A stretch of 64,000 bases of DNA, taken from positions 105,696,099 through 105,760,098 of the forward strand of contig CP092863.1 in the NCBI GenBank assembly GCA_030710605.1. The letters are read 5' to 3'. Below are positions 52,655 through 63,271 of this stretch, one piece after another. The DNA is from Cordylochernes scorpioides (lineage: Eukaryota; Arthropoda; Arachnida; Pseudoscorpiones; Chernetidae). Under the pieces are notes generated by a model. It saw only the letters and a list, made by a program, of their open reading frames with translations. It ran no database searches and had not been told where the DNA came from. The translations under genes were made by a program, and so were the position numbers. How positions within the stretch are numbered: position 1 is the first letter of the stretch; each line of letters opens with the position of its first letter.

Positions 52655-55600
52655 GTGTCCCTCCTTCTTCTTCTTTCTTATCTCCACTCAATCACACTAA
52701 GGTATCAAGCTTGTAAAGCTTGAGATTTTTTATGGTGTCTGCCGGGGAAGAGTAGAGCTCATCAATGGATGAGTCAATACAGTCAATAATATGTCTTGGG
52801 GTTGCAGGCTGAGAATTGCACTTAGTACATAGTGGGAAAATGTTGCAACCATTCTGGAAAGTCATTGTCCGTAGATGACCAGACTTAAGTCTGGAAATCA
52901 AAGACTGTTGTTCTCTTGGGAGGACAGAACCGGTGCTTGTCCCTCCTGCTCTGTACCAGTCATGTGCAGCATCAGATTTCCATTCCTGCAGGAATTCCAA
53001 CGTGAGCTGGAAGCCATTGCACTGTGACTGAGCTGTTGGCTGGGAGTCGGTTTACAGACTTAGCAATGCTCTTGAGGAGAGGTTCTTGACTGGAGAAGCA
53101 GCTTTGAAGGGTATAAATGGCTGCTTTTGAGTCGGAGTAGATTATTATTTTGCTTGGCGAGTTGATGTTGATGTCTTTTAGAGCCGTATCTATAGCAATT
53201 AGTTCTGATTTATAAACTGAAAGATGTCTAGGGTGGGAGAGGGAGATTTTTTCCAGGAACTTATCTTTGTAGATAGCAATTCCACTGCCAGACAGTCCAG
53301 TTTCAAGTTGGCTACCATCAGTGTAAATTGTGATGTCGAAGAGGGAGCTATTTTCCTCAATGATTTGGAGTCCAAGAGCTTTAAGTAATTCTGGCTGAGT
53401 TTCATGTTTGTGGGGATTGTCTGGTAGATGAGGGAAACAGATGAGTTTGTTGCGAGTTTTGTGTGGGGTATAGGAAGTTCTGTGTTTGGGATTAATTGGG
53501 ATGTCTAAAAGATTAGAGTTGTGAGCCATGTTGAGAGGTGTGGGGCGTTTTAATCTTTGGTTTGGGACCCAATTTCCAATAAATTTTCCTGTAAGATGTT
53601 CTTTTGGAGAGTTAATATTTTTGCTATAAATTTTGAAAAGCAGGTTTTTCTCCTTAGGTGCAGGGGAAGAAGGTTGGATTCGAGTTCAGCAATGCGATTT
53701 GGGCAGGATCCTCGAAGTCCGCTGATGATTTTAGCTTCGCTTGCTTGGATTCTGTCTATTTTGGATAGGTTAGTTTTACTTGCATTGATCCAGGCTGGTG
53801 TAGCATATTCCAAAATAGGTCTTACGAGTGCAAGGTACGTTGTGCGTAAGATATTGGCATTCGCACCCGAGTTTAAGCCTGATATTTTTTCAGGATTTTG
53901 AGCCTATTTTTGGCTTTGCTTATCATGGTGTCAATATGTTTTTTAAAAGTGAACGCAGGGTCGAGTGTGACACCAAGATATTTTGGGGAATCTGAATATT
54001 GAAGTTTTGAATTATTTAAGAAAATATTTGGGGTCCAGTGGCGAAAGTGGTTGTTGATGGTGAAGAGGCCGATTTCAGATTTGTTGATGTTGATGGATAA
54101 TTTTAGTTTCTGAGTTACCTTTTGTAGATTTTTCATGGCTTTATTCAGAGATTGTTCTGCATCGGAGAGGGTTTTTTTTGGAGACCCAGATGATTATGTC
54201 ATCTGCGTAAAGGGCAATTTTAGCTGGCGGTTTGATAAAAGTGTGTACATCATTTAGGTAAATATTGAAGAGAATAGGGCTTAGGATTGATCCTTGGGGT
54301 AGACCTTGGTAAATACGAGTGGTTTTTGATTTGATGTTGTTGAAGTTAACCTGTATGGTGCGTTTGGATAGAAAATTGCTGATCCAACTCAGCATACTTC
54401 CCTCTATTCCAAGGTCGTCAAGTTTGAGAATTAGCTTTTCCTTCCAGACTCTGTCGAAGGCTTGGGAAAGGTCGATGAAGGCTGCTATAGTGGATTCTGT
54501 AGGCTTATGATGGAAGCTGTCCTGGATTTGTTGAACGAAGTAAAAGATTGAATCTTCTGTGCTTTGATATTTTTTAAAAGCTCTTTGATGAGGGTCTAGT
54601 AGGTTGTTGAGGTTAAGATAAAAAGTTAACCTATTGAGAATCATGTGTTCCATGATTTTGCAGGGAATAGAGGTCAGAGAGATAGGTCTGTAGTTGGTTG
54701 GGTGGTTCTCAAGCTTGCATGGTTTGTGGATGGGGATAATTGTGGCATGTTTCCACTCTTTAGGGAGGGTAGACGAGCTCCAACTGTAATTGAAAATGCT
54801 TAAGAGTTCTAGTTTGGCATGGGAACTGAGGTTTTTCAACATGGGTCCAGTGATGTTGTCTGGACCAGGAGCTTTTGTAGGGTCAAGATGACTTAAAGCT
54901 TCGTCCAGTTCATGCTCTTGAAAAGGTTTACTGAAAATGTTGTGGCTGGGTTTGGATTTTGCAAGGTTTCTGGTGAGCCTAGATTTTCTACCTATTATTT
55001 TATCCTGTAAATTAAAATTAAGTTTTGCGGTGGAGCTGTAATGGTGGGCAAAATGATTTGCTATGCTGTATTTGTCTGTGTGAGGGGATTTCCAGAATTA
55101 TCCTTGAAGGTATTTGAGCTGCTGTGAGATGGAGTGTCCTGATTGAGGGCATGTAGTAGTCTCCATAGTTTCGTGTCGCTGGTTTTTGGGTCAATTGAAG
55201 AGCAGAGTTCAATCCACTTATTCTGTTTGATTTGGTCGGCCTTAAGCTTAATTTTTGCAGCAAGGTGATTGTAATCTTTGATGAGGAGGGTGTTGTTGTT
55301 CTCAATGAGGTCTTGGTAAACTTAGTTCCTATCTTCTATTTCAATCTTTCAAAAGATCTAGTACCTCTCTATATCCAGGAATGTAGAATTTTCTGTTTCC
55401 TCTGGGGATATTTTGTTTGGCAGAAATTAGGACTGCAGACTTCCAGTTCTTCCACCTGTCTTCCAAACAGGAATTTGGTGGGATTTTGCTGAGAAGACTA
55501 TCTAACAATGTTTTAAATGAATTCCAGGAGGCTTTCTTATAGTTCCAGAAAAGTCTTTGTGAAGATTTTGGGAGGGAAGTGGAGGTGGAGATTTCTGTTA

Positions 55601-56585
55601 GCAGAGGAAGATGATCGCTTCCGATGCTATTCAGGGTGCTGTTTTTTATGAACTGTTGCATAGATGGGGAGGTGATGGTGAGATCTAGTGTTTGCGGAGT
55701 TCCATAGGAGTGAGAGATGTAGGTAGGACCATAGGACACAATTGTGAGGTTGTTGTCATCAATGAAGGTGCTGAGGATAGAGCTCTCAGTGTTGTTGAGG
55801 GAACATCCCCAAGATTGATGCTTGCTGTTGAAGTCTCCAAGGGTGAGTATATTGGGGTCAAGTAGGTGTGCAACTGTCTAGTTCTGGGCTTGGTTTTTGG
55901 TGTGGGTGATAAATATTCACAATTGTTAGGGGTCTCTGATTGGGTAGGTGTATTTTGAAGGCCTGTAGTTCAGTATGGGTTGTTGAAGGAGTGTCAATTT
56001 CTTCAAAGGAAAGGTCTTTGATGAGGGTCAGGAGCCCTCCTCCTCTATCTGCTGAAGGCCTGTCTTTTCTCAGTATTTTGAAGCCCTTTACCTAAAAAAG
56101 GTGGTTGGGTTTAAGCTTGGTTTCTTGCAGACAAATGATATTAGCGCCTTTGGAGTCCGCCAGTGATAATATCTCATCCAGTTTAACCTTGCTCTTACTA
56201 GTAGATATGCCATTGATGTTACATTGAAGAACATTCAATTTGGCATTGGGAGTCTGTAGGGAATTTTTCGAATGAAGCCCTCTGCCTAAACTCCAGATGC
56301 GGCCCTGATTATTCTGCGCGACGGCTGATGCAGCATAGTGGGGAGATTTGACGACCATCATGATTGGGTAAAGTAAAATGCATCTGCCTCTGTCATTAAG
56401 ACTGGGAGCACTACTTAGTGGCAGGCCGACTTAGCTCCAAAAGAAATGGCCGCCTCTGACATGAGGAACAGACGCCATGTGCAGCCGCTCCTAACATGGA
56501 GTACAAACGCTGCTCATCCTGTATCCCTAGATCAGGAGCGCTTACAGGGTACTATCAGCCGGGCCAGCTGAGCCCAGGTTTTTAG
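52655..56585 (-). mobile_element. I-type non-LTR retrotransposon with RNase H, degenerate
   Basis: It reads on the minus strand from a 5' region (GGCCCGGCTGATAGTACCCT near 56560) to a 3' AAGAAAGAAGAAGAAGG tail near 52660. The order endonuclease, RT, RNase H, terminal CCHC-like motif places it in the I-type group. It lies in a CHAF1A intron in the gene's sense orientation. Both ends are shared with the short elements at 34771 and 60000. No ORF1 is recognised upstream of the endonuclease. Confidence 0.5.
52692..56361 (-). pseudogene. I-type LINE ORF2: endonuclease, RT, RNase H
   Basis: The pieces in several frames, 5' to 3', are: endonuclease start (LNVLQCNINGI, ICLQETKL), endonuclease end (LDLTITSPS, GSDHLPLLTE), RT (YRPISLTSIPCKIMEHM, AFIDLSQAFDRVWKEKL, QGLPQGSILSPILFNIYLND, ALYADDIIIWV), RNase H (IYTDGSQLETGLSGSGIA, ELIAIDTALKD, YSDSKAAI, WLPAHVGI) and a C-terminal CTKCNSQPATPRHIIDC. 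At least seven frame breaks or stops separate them, so the copy is dead. Confidence 0.5.
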
Positions 56586-57005
56586 CGAGCTTGTTACTGC
56601 TCCCTGGTTACAGCATATAGTCCATATAGTATTCTCAGCAGTACTTGATACAGAAGTAGTTTAACAGTACCTTCTTCCATCTATGCTGATTGGTCATCCT
56701 GGCATCTGCCAAGATCTAAAAGTACTTCCTCGGCGTGGAACTGAGAAGTATTCAAGAAGACCTTGTCTGGAGGAGAACTCTCTCAGGGTGGGAGGCCTCC
56801 CTTGCTAAAGAAATTTGTGCACATATACAGCTGTATATATTTTCCTACATTTCATCTACACATTATTTATTCGTTTATTATATTTGGTCATAATATTTTC
56901 TGTAGCAATTGATTGGAAGAATCAATAAAATAGTTTAATACAATATAAAACTGCTTATGATTGTAGAGTTACATTTGAAAATTACCCGCATGTTTTAAGG
57001 AGAAA
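56586..57005. other. Intron sequence, nothing recognised
   Basis: AT-rich, with no exon or named repeat that I can support. Confidence 0.5.
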
Positions 57006-57322
57006 AAAGGACTATTTCCAACCTTAGGGATGAAGTCTGAAAGGATGAATTGTGAAGAGTAATGATAAACGGAAAAATAAAGTGTCCAGGGATGGTAATT
57101 GAACCCACAGTGTTCCGCTTACCGGGTAGATGCCATGTCCACTAGGGGGGAAAATATGTCCAGAGTAGCCTAGTGGACATGGCATCTGCCCAGTAAGCGG
57201 AACACTGTGGGTTCGTTTCCCATCCCTGGACACTTTATTTTTCTATTTACCATTACTCTTCACAATTCATCTTTTCATACTTCATCCCTAAGGTTAGAAA
57301 TAATCGTTATTTCTCCTTAAAA
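57006..57322. mobile_element. Head-to-head pair of tRNA-derived SINEs (inverted repeat)
   Basis: The arms 57006-57147 and 57169-57322 are inverted copies. The right arm from about 57160 folds by eye as a tRNA: acceptor GTCCAG/CTGGAC, D arm GCC/GGC, anticodon arm TCTGC/GCGGA with loop CCAGTAA, and T arm GTGGG/CCCAT with loop TTCGTTT. This is closest to tRNA-Thr(AGT). Position 33 is C rather than T, so it is probably a SINE head, not a working tRNA gene. Confidence 0.5.
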
Positions 57323-57534
57323 TAAATTTTGATTTCTCGTTCAAAAGAAACACATGGGGGATAATTTTCAAATGTCGTTCTACAAAATTGTTTAAATTGT
57401 CAAATTGTCTATGCTGTTATCCAAATAAATTTAGTTCTTCGACCTTTTAGGGGCAATTTCTCCCAAGGACAAAGTCCTTCTTCATTACAAGAATGAAGTT
57501 GAAAACTTATCCTGGCTTTCATTCTGTCTCCATG

Positions 57535-57660
57535 ATAAAGCACAATTTGGATTATAGATTATAATAAAAGAAAATAAGACCTAATCCAAATAATTTATTA
57601 GTGTGTGACGTTTCAGCAACAACATTGTCGCCACCATCATCAGACAAAAGAATAAATCTT
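57535..57660. mobile_element. Palindromic MITE, single arm
   Basis: GATAAAGCACAATTTGGATT.. AGTGTGTGACGTTTCAGCAA.. CATCATCAGACAAAAG is one arm of the 50066 family. Confidence 0.5.
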
Positions 57661-57758
57661 AATCTTCAAGTGATGGCTTAGCATCAACATTGATATTCAC
57701 TTTGGAATTCATTTTCTTCAGCTCATAGGAAGTCTATCAAAAATGATAAAGCACAATT

Positions 57759-57852
57759 TTAAATCAGAAAAAAAGTGCCCAATGCGGGAATCGAACCCGG
57801 GATTAGTAGCAGTCAAAAACCAACGGTTTAGACCATCCTTCCACCGACCCCC
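57759..57852 (-). mobile_element. tRNA-SINE head fragment
   Basis: On the minus strand it has GGTCTAAACCGTTGG and the B box GGGTTCGATTCCCGC. The body and tail are missing. Confidence 0.5.
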
Positions 57853-58012
57853 TCGGGTTACTTAACATACTGATGGGGGGGGTGGATGTATGAAAGAATA
57901 ATTATCTAAAAGAATTTAATCAGGGTCGCACTTAATCCCCCCCATACAAGTAGAAATACAACCTAATCTTAATACTTATCTCTATAATACACAATAGTAC
58001 ATTCCGTGATTA

Positions 58013-58091
58013 AAACAGCTCGAGGAGCATGAACTCATGGAATTCGTGTAATCTTTACACAAGGGGATAAGAAACAACAACAACAACAACA
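58013..58091 (+). mobile_element. 5'-truncated LINE tail with target duplication
   Basis: 79 bp of the GGGGATAAGAAACAAC-tail family, flanked by the 14-bp direct repeat ACATTCCGTGATTA (57999-58012 and 58092-58105). It inserted within SINE-like sequence. Confidence 0.5.
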
Positions 58092-58114
58092 ACATTCCGT
58101 GATTATCATGGTGA

Positions 58115-58245
58115 GTTTTTTTTTTTTTTTTTTTATCCCTAGTACATGTGGTACAGGCCATGATTATCATGGTGGATAATAGTAGGAGACTGCTTTTACT
58201 GTAAGTGCACCACATGTCTACACATGTGAAAAGCAGATCATGGTG
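58115..58245 (-). mobile_element. tRNA-SINE 3' part
   Basis: ATCCCTAGTACATGTGGTAC.. and CACATGTCTACACATGTGAA match the body of the full SINE copies. The tRNA head is missing; an 18-base T run marks the tail. Confidence 0.5.
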
Positions 58246-58266
58246 AGTAGTTGTTGAATGTTTATA

Positions 58267-58447
58267 CAGTAGAACTACCTCCCTGTAAAGGAAAACACCT
58301 AATTGCAGAGACAAAGTGTCCTTTAGGTAGAGGTGTCCTTTTACCGTAGAGTTGCAAAATAGTAAAAATGATAATCTTACAAATGAAATGTGTTCTTTGT
58401 TGAGAAGTGTCCTCTAGTGTGAGTGTCCTCTCATGGAGTTTCTACTG
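58267..58447. mobile_element. pogo-type MITE
   Basis: The ends CAGTAGAACTACCTCCCTGT and CATGGAGTTTCTACTG are flanked by TA. Length is 181 bp. Non-coding. Confidence 0.5.
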
Positions 58448-58784
58448 TACTATAATTTCCTAAAACATTGTAAAAGTGTAGGACGATAATATTCTTTTTT
58501 TTTTTTAATCTTCTTTTTTATAAACATAGCGTATAAATTACCGAATGAAAGCCGAGATAAACTTTCAACTTCATTTTTGTAATGAAAAAGGACACTCTCT
58601 TTGTCCTTGGGGGGAGAAATTGCCCAGAAAGGCAGAAGAGCCAAATATATTTGGCCAACAGCATAGACAGAAGAAGGCACTGGCAAACCACTTCAGTACT
58701 GCTGAGAAAACTCTCTCTCTCTCTCTCTGAGGACCCAATATCTAATCTACAGACAGATAAAATTGGAGAATATTTGTCCATATA

Positions 58785-58944
58785 CAGTAGAACCTCCCTG
58801 TAAAGGACAACACCTAATTGCAGAGCCAAAGTTTCCTTTAGAGAGAGGTGTTTTCTCACCAGAGTTTCTAAATTGTAAAAAGGGTAATTTTGCAAATGAA
58901 AACTGTTCTTTGTAAAGAAGTGTCCTCTCATGGTGGTTCTACTG
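58785..58944. mobile_element. pogo-type MITE, intact ends
   Basis: 160 bp with ends CAGTAGAACCTCCCTGTAAA and TCATGGTGGTTCTACTG, flanked by TA on each side. It ends about 74 bp from a CHAF1A donor site. Confidence 0.5.
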
Positions 58945-59017
58945 TAGTTGTCAAAAGTTGAAATTTGACTTTGACAGTAATACCATCTCCAGTACCAAGA
59001 TGAGCAAATAGACAGAC

Positions 59018-59122
59018 CTGTGGCTCATCTTCTTCCTCCTCCTCAGCGGAGAGGTAGCCGTGAGGGACGATGAAGTCATCTTCATCTGAGGCATCTTCCT
59101 CTCCTCCGCTCTCCTTCTCATC
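59018..59122 (-). CDS. CHAF1A: CHAF1A exon: acidic region
   Basis: Acceptor TGTGCAG before 59122, donor GTCTGT after 59018; 105 nt in phase 0. It encodes DEKESGGEEDASDEDDFIVP and HGYLSAEEEEEDEPQ. The DDFIVPHGYLS block is a hallmark of the CAF-1 p150 acidic domain, which in known homologues binds histones. Confidence 0.5.
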
Positions 59123-59228
59123 CTGCACATCTCCTCTCCTTAAGTCACAACTCCACACACACACAGACATGTGTTGTTGATAGGATTGAGTAACAGACCA
59201 GCCTACCTTCAGACAGCCCTGTGAAATA

Positions 59229-59719
59229 CAGTACAACTACCTCTCTCTTTTTTATAATTCCTAGTACACGTGTTACAGGCCATGATAATTATGGTGGGTA
59301 TAAGTTAGCAGCTGCTTACAATAAAGTAAATGCACCACATGTCTACACATGTGAAAAGCAGTTCGACTTTTCACTTACAAATGTGCTATAGCCTCGTTTG
59401 GTTACTTGCACTCGCTGGTAGGGTTGGACTTTTGCAAGAATTTGCAATTTTTTAAATATAATTTGAAAAAAGTGCCAATGCAGGATTCGATCCCAGGTCA
59501 TAGCAGTTGGAAACCAACGGTTTAGACCACCTTTCCAACAACCCCACAAAAGTGGCCAGTCAACACCTAGTTGTAGAACTAAAGTATCCTTTAGAGAGAG
59601 AGAGATGTCCTCTAACCAGAGTCGCTAATTATCAAAAATGGTAATTTTGTGGTGAAAACTTTCCTTTTTAAGAGAGGTTGCCTCTAGCAGTATTGTCTGT
59701 CCTCTCATAGAGAGTACTG
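59229..59719. mobile_element. pogo-type MITE interrupted by a tRNA-SINE
   Basis: The left end CAGTACAACTACCTCT and right end ATAGAGAGTACTG belong to the same family as 58785. The SINE at 59251-59545 lies between them near the left end. Confidence 0.5.
59251..59545 (-). mobile_element. tRNA-derived SINE, full length
   Basis: Minus-strand copy of the 35908 family. Head at 59545 (GGTCTAAACCGTTGG), tail at the left (CCTAGGAATTATAAAAAA on the element strand). Inserted in a pogo-type MITE. Confidence 0.5.
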
Positions 59720-59801
59720 TATAAGTAGCAATATGAATAAATGCCAGCTTAGGGTTGATTTTATGCCTTATTTGTTCTTTACTAGGAGTGCAAAATCTTA
59801 C

Positions 59802-59879
59802 ATCTGTTCCTTCAAGGCTCTCTCCTGGTCCACCTTCATCCCATTCTTCATCGCTGTCCACCTCGTAGTCAAAATGATC
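59802..59879 (-). CDS. CHAF1A: CHAF1A exon: conserved YEVDSDEEW block
   Basis: Acceptor GTTGTGTAG before 59879, donor GTAAGA after 59802; 78 nt, phase 0 to phase 0. It encodes DHFDYEVDSDEEWDEGGPGE and SLEGTD. YEVDSDEEWxEGxPGESL is nearly invariant in CAF-1 p150 proteins, so this exon gives the strongest identification. Confidence 0.5.
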
Positions 59880-59999
59880 CTACACAACACAGAGGGAGGG
59901 TTGGTAACTACCACCAGTCATGGCACAAACAGATGGGTTATGTAAAGACAGACAGCTACATAGTACAAACATCACACATACAAGCTTTTATTAAGGCAT

Positions 60000-60296
60000 C
60001 TTTCTTCTTCTTCTTTCTTATCTCCACTCAATCATATTAGGGTATCAAGTTGTGACCCTTGATAGTGTCTGTTTGATAACCATCATGACTGGGTGAAGTA
60101 GAATGTGTCTGCCTTTGTCATTAAGACTGGGAGCACTACTCAGTGGCAGGCCGACTTGGCTCCAAAATAAATGGCCGCCTCTGACATGAGGAACAGACGC
60201 CATGTACAGCTGCTCCCAACATGGAGTACAAACGCTGCTCATCCTCTATCCCTGGAGCCCTTACAGGGTACTATCAACCGGGCCTGCTGAACCCTA
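60000..60296 (-). mobile_element. Short internally deleted I-type derivative, second copy
   Basis: Same 5'-plus-3' fusion as 34771-35095, on the minus strand: the 5' part near 60296 (CCCGGTTGATAGTACCCTGT) and the 3' AAGAAGAAGAAAG tail near 60000. Probable short target duplication AGGCAT (59993-59999 region and 60305-60310). Confidence 0.5.
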
Positions 60297-60304
60297 GTTT
60301 TTTA

Positions 60305-60378
60305 GGCATATAACACAGGAAACAGCTCAAGGAACATGAACTCATGGAATTTGTGTAATCTTTACACCAGGGGATAAG
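60305..60378 (+). mobile_element. LINE tail fragment
   Basis: AGCTCAAGGAACATGAACTC.. TTTACACCAGGGGATAAGAA matches the 3' tail family of 58013 and 46944. Confidence 0.5.
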
Positions 60379-60413
60379 AAAAAAGAGAGGCATACAGTGT
60401 AAAGGAGGGATAC

Positions 60414-60626
60414 CTTATCTTCTTTGAAAGGATTCTTTGGGGAGATGAGCTTGCTGGTCTTCCTCCAGGTTCCCCAGTAAGGAGGCCGTACATTCTCAGA
60501 GAACTGGAGCAGCTTGGCACGGTACTGGGGAATGTCTGGGTTGAGGGGGCGGGAGGCTGGCTTGGCCTGGGTGTGGGGGGTGTGGCTGGAGGTACAGAGG
60601 TCCTTCAGGTAGTTGGCCTCTTGGTC
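60414..60626 (-). CDS. CHAF1A: CHAF1A exon: RPPYWGTW block
   Basis: Acceptor GTAACAG before 60626, donor GTATCC after 60414; 213 nt, 71 codons in phase. It encodes DQEANYLKDLCTSS, a Pro-rich linker, YRAKLLQFSENVRPPYWGTW and RKTSKLISPKNPFKEDK. LLQFxENxRPxYWGTW is a conserved CAF-1 p150 signature directly before the YEVDSDEEW block. Confidence 0.5.
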
Positions 60627-60719
60627 CTGTTACCACATACATATTCTAGCCACAGATTACTCCCAGGTGTTTCCATCAACCAGGAACCCAGATTGAAACT
60701 TGCAATGGAAGCTAAGGTA

Positions 60720-60868
60720 ACAAGATCACATCCTATTTTGGCTTGCATTAGATGCACTAAACAGGACCTTTGGGAGAGACCGCTGCTTATCATAAAACAG
60801 CTAAAGAAGCTTGAACATATGGAATTCATGTAATTTTTACACAGGGGGATAAGCAACAACAACAACAG
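60720..60868 (+). pseudogene. LINE ORF2 C-terminal fragment and tail
   Basis: It encodes HPILACIRCTKQDLWERPLL and a stop, then a GGGGGATAAGCAACAACAAC tail. Same family as 46944-47125 in the opposite orientation. Confidence 0.5.
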
Positions 60869-60872
60869 ACCA

Positions 60873-60985
60873 CATACCAATGAATAAATTATAGGCAATA
60901 TGTTTGTAACAGTATTGTTACCATCTTCAGACAAAATTGATGCCTAATTTATTCATTTGAAGAGAGAGAGATGTGATCTTGTTAC
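60873..60985. mobile_element. MITE fragment
   Basis: GTAACAGTATTGTTACCATC and TTCAGACAAAATTGATGCC resemble the inner arm of the palindromic MITE family. Confidence 0.5.
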
Positions 60986-61140
60986 CTCCAAGATGACGAT
61001 ATCCCTATAGACGATACGATGACAAAGCCTTTCTTCACACCGCAAGAAATACGAAGTAAACGTACTAGGGTCAAAGTTCCAAGACTCCAAGGGAATCCTT
61101 GAAAGAAGCACCCATGTCAGTATTAACAAGATTTACAAGC

Positions 61141-61528
61141 TGTGAGTCACAGCTCACATAGGGAAGTAGCTATGTAGTGAAATAATTATATTTTATGAAT
61201 AGATTATTGATTTGTGCATACAGTTAAACCTGTCAATAGCGCCCCCTCTTGGGACTCACCAAAATAGGGTGCTATAAAGAGGGGGTGCTATAGACAGGTT
61301 ACTTTTAATGTAAATCGCATCGTACTACATATTTAAAATCGGGCGCTATAGAGAGGGAGGCGCTATTTAGAGGGGGCGCTATAGACAGGTTTAACTGTAT
61401 AGCTTGCTACTCTGTATACTTCCCTTTTTGCTTATCTTGTATTTTATAAATTTTAGTTTGTGCTTGTCCTCCAAATAAATTGCTGTGTCATCTTAACGTT
61501 TGTCTTTCCTAATTTTCTACGTTACAAT
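61141..61528 (+). mobile_element. Possible LTR remnant with nested MITE
   Basis: It begins TGTGAGTCACAGC, contains CCAAATAAATTGCTGTGTCA like an LTR poly(A) region, and may end TACGTTACA. The nested pogo-type MITE is at 61221-61397. No partner LTR or genes are seen, so this is tentative. Confidence 0.5.
61221..61397. mobile_element. pogo-type MITE (CAGTTAAACCTGTC family)
   Basis: 177 bp with ends CAGTTAAACCTGTCAATAGC and CTATAGACAGGTTTAACTG, flanked by TA. Internal GGGCGCTATAGAGAGG repeats mirror the ends. Distinct from the 58785 family. Confidence 0.5.
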
Positions 61529-61579
61529 TGTTTATGCTTTTAACCTTAAATTCAAATTGTATCTCATCGTTGCTTTGTA

Positions 61580-61883
61580 ATTTTTTTTTTGCTTATCCCT
61601 AGTACATGTGGTACAGGCCATGACAATCATGGTGGGTAGAAGAAAGCGACTGCTTTTACTGTAAGTGAACCACATGTCTACATATGTGAAAAGCAGTTCG
61701 ACTTTGCATTTACAAATGTGCTAGTTTGGTTATTTGCACACGCTGGTGGGGTTGGAATTTTTCAAGAATGGGGGGGCCATTGGAGCATTTTTTTAAATCA
61801 GAAAAAGTGCCCAAAGCGGGAATCGAACCTGGGTCGTAGCAGTCAAAAACAAACGGTTTAGACCATCCTTCCACCGACCCCCC
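61580..61883 (-). mobile_element. tRNA-derived SINE, full length
   Basis: Head at the right: GGTCTAAACCGTTTG and B box GGTTCGATTCCCGC. Body CACATATGTAGACATGTGG; tail at the left with CTAGGGATAAGC and an A run on the element strand. Confidence 0.5.
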
Positions 61884-62101
61884 ATTGGAATTTTACATTG
61901 GAATAATTTATTTCAATGACAAATTACTTCAATGGGGTCAACTCTTGCAATTCCAAAATCCAGCCTGTGAGTGCAGGTAATTAAACAGGATCTGTTGCCT
62001 GGTGGGTACAAAAGTCAAATTGCTTTTACATTCCATTTCACATTCCTCTGTTTCAACAGATGTCGCAGCCCTGTGTCTCCTGGCTTTTCAAAAGTTATTA
62101 A

Positions 62102-62610
62102 ATACTAGCCGAATGACCCGGGCAACGCCTAAAAACATTAAATATTTTTATTCAAATTCTATTCGTTACAATTATAAATTGGCGCTGTGGATGTCACTCT
62201 TGTGAAACGTCCCGCTCCAAACTTTATATGTACATTAGGTCAGCTGATATTACCTCCCATCTTCACCGCTAGAGGCGCTGCTCGCGAGCGAAAGGGAAAA
62301 TTTGCAACGCATTTCAAATTCTATTTGTTACAATTATAAATTGGTACCGTGGATGTCACTATTGTGAAACTTCCCACTCCAAACTTTGTGTTTTTAAAAT
62401 ATAAAATAAAAATGTAAATTTTCACAACAATATTTGAAAAATTATATTATTTTGATAATAACTTGAAGAATATTCTGGATAAAGACCTGATATTTTCAAG
62501 TTTTTCCAGATTCTACTCTACATACTGTTAAAATGTCAGTCAGATTAGTTACGTATTGTGGACGTGTATAGCCAACAAACATACATACACTGACTTTTAT
62601 ATATATATAG
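62102..62610. repeat. Dispersed repeat with ACTAGC..GACCCGG start and TATATATATAG end
   Basis: It starts ATACTAGCCGAATGACCCGG and ends ACTTTTATATATATATAG, a pairing seen in repeats of many invertebrates. Inside, a ~75-bp segment (TTACAATTATAAATTGG.. GATGTCACT.. CCAAACTTT) occurs twice (about 62168 and 62329). The class is uncertain. Confidence 0.5.
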
Positions 62611-62642
62611 GGATACATGGTTTTTAAAATATGTAACAAATG

Positions 62643-62809
62643 AATTTACTGGCAATGTGTTTCTTTTCAATAATAGCATCAAATATTATCTCTACAGACC
62701 TTACTGCAATGAGTTATTGAATGAGAGAGCTTGGGTCATCAATGGTGAACCCTCTCAGCAGTTTCATTAAATGATACTATTTTAAAAAGAAACACATTGC
62801 CAGTAAATT
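62643..62809. mobile_element. MITE with perfect 25-bp TIRs and conserved hairpin, copy 3
   Basis: The TIRs AATTTACTGGCAATGTGTTT.. (62643-62667) and the inverted copy (62785-62809) match perfectly over 25 bp. The centre, read on the minus strand, is GCTGAGAGGGTTCACCATTG.. CATTGCAGTAAG, the same core as in 22101-22322 despite unrelated TIRs. Confidence 0.5.
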
Positions 62810-63085
62810 TATTTTAAAGTTAGAGGTTGCCTGTCCGGGGCATTCTGTGAAAAATATGTCCTGACAAAGACAAAAGATTTTTGTCGAAACATTGAGAAAA
62901 TAAAAAACTCTAATTGGCCGAAGTGTCTATTTTTCACAGAAAAAGTAAATTCATTTGTTACAAATTTTATCGATAGATGGCAATTGAATTTATAAAAAAA
63001 AATACATGGTTCTTATCTGCCCACACTTCAAAACTATCTTATTCCTCCTCACTACCATTCACTGATGGGTTGTGCCGGCACTCAC
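62810..63085. repeat. Intron repeat fragments
   Basis: An inverted pair TCTGTGAAAAATA (about 62844) / TATTTTTCACAGA (about 62928) and a fragment of the 29221 repeat family (ACAAATTTTATCGATAG). No exon. Confidence 0.5.
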
Positions 63086-63211
63086 CTGGTGTTCCAGGTA
63101 GTGGTCCAGAGGCTCACACTTGAATCGGTCTACGGCTACAGTGGGCACCACGGGGGCTAGGGTCATGTTCTTCTGTACTTGGAAGGGCAAGAAGGGGGTG
63201 TCTGTCTGAGT
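63086..63211 (-). CDS. CHAF1A: CHAF1A exon upstream of the YWGTW block
   Basis: Acceptor CCCCCAG before 63211, donor GTGAGT after 63086; 126 nt in phase 0. It encodes TQTDTPFLPFQVQKNMTLAP, VVPTVAVDRFKCEPLDHYLE and HQ. The FxPFxxxxxMxLAP pattern matches the same position in animal CAF-1 p150 (FAPFEIKEHMVLAP in the human family member). Confidence 0.5.
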
Positions 63212-63271
63212 CTGGGGGACATGGACACATCATAGAATCCATAGGATAGCAGCAGCTAGGGCTAAACTTAC

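Noticed and set aside
57160..57235. Functional tRNA-Thr gene
   Set aside because: The cloverleaf is plausible, but it lies in an inverted SINE pair with a conserved non-tRNA tail, and position 33 is C.
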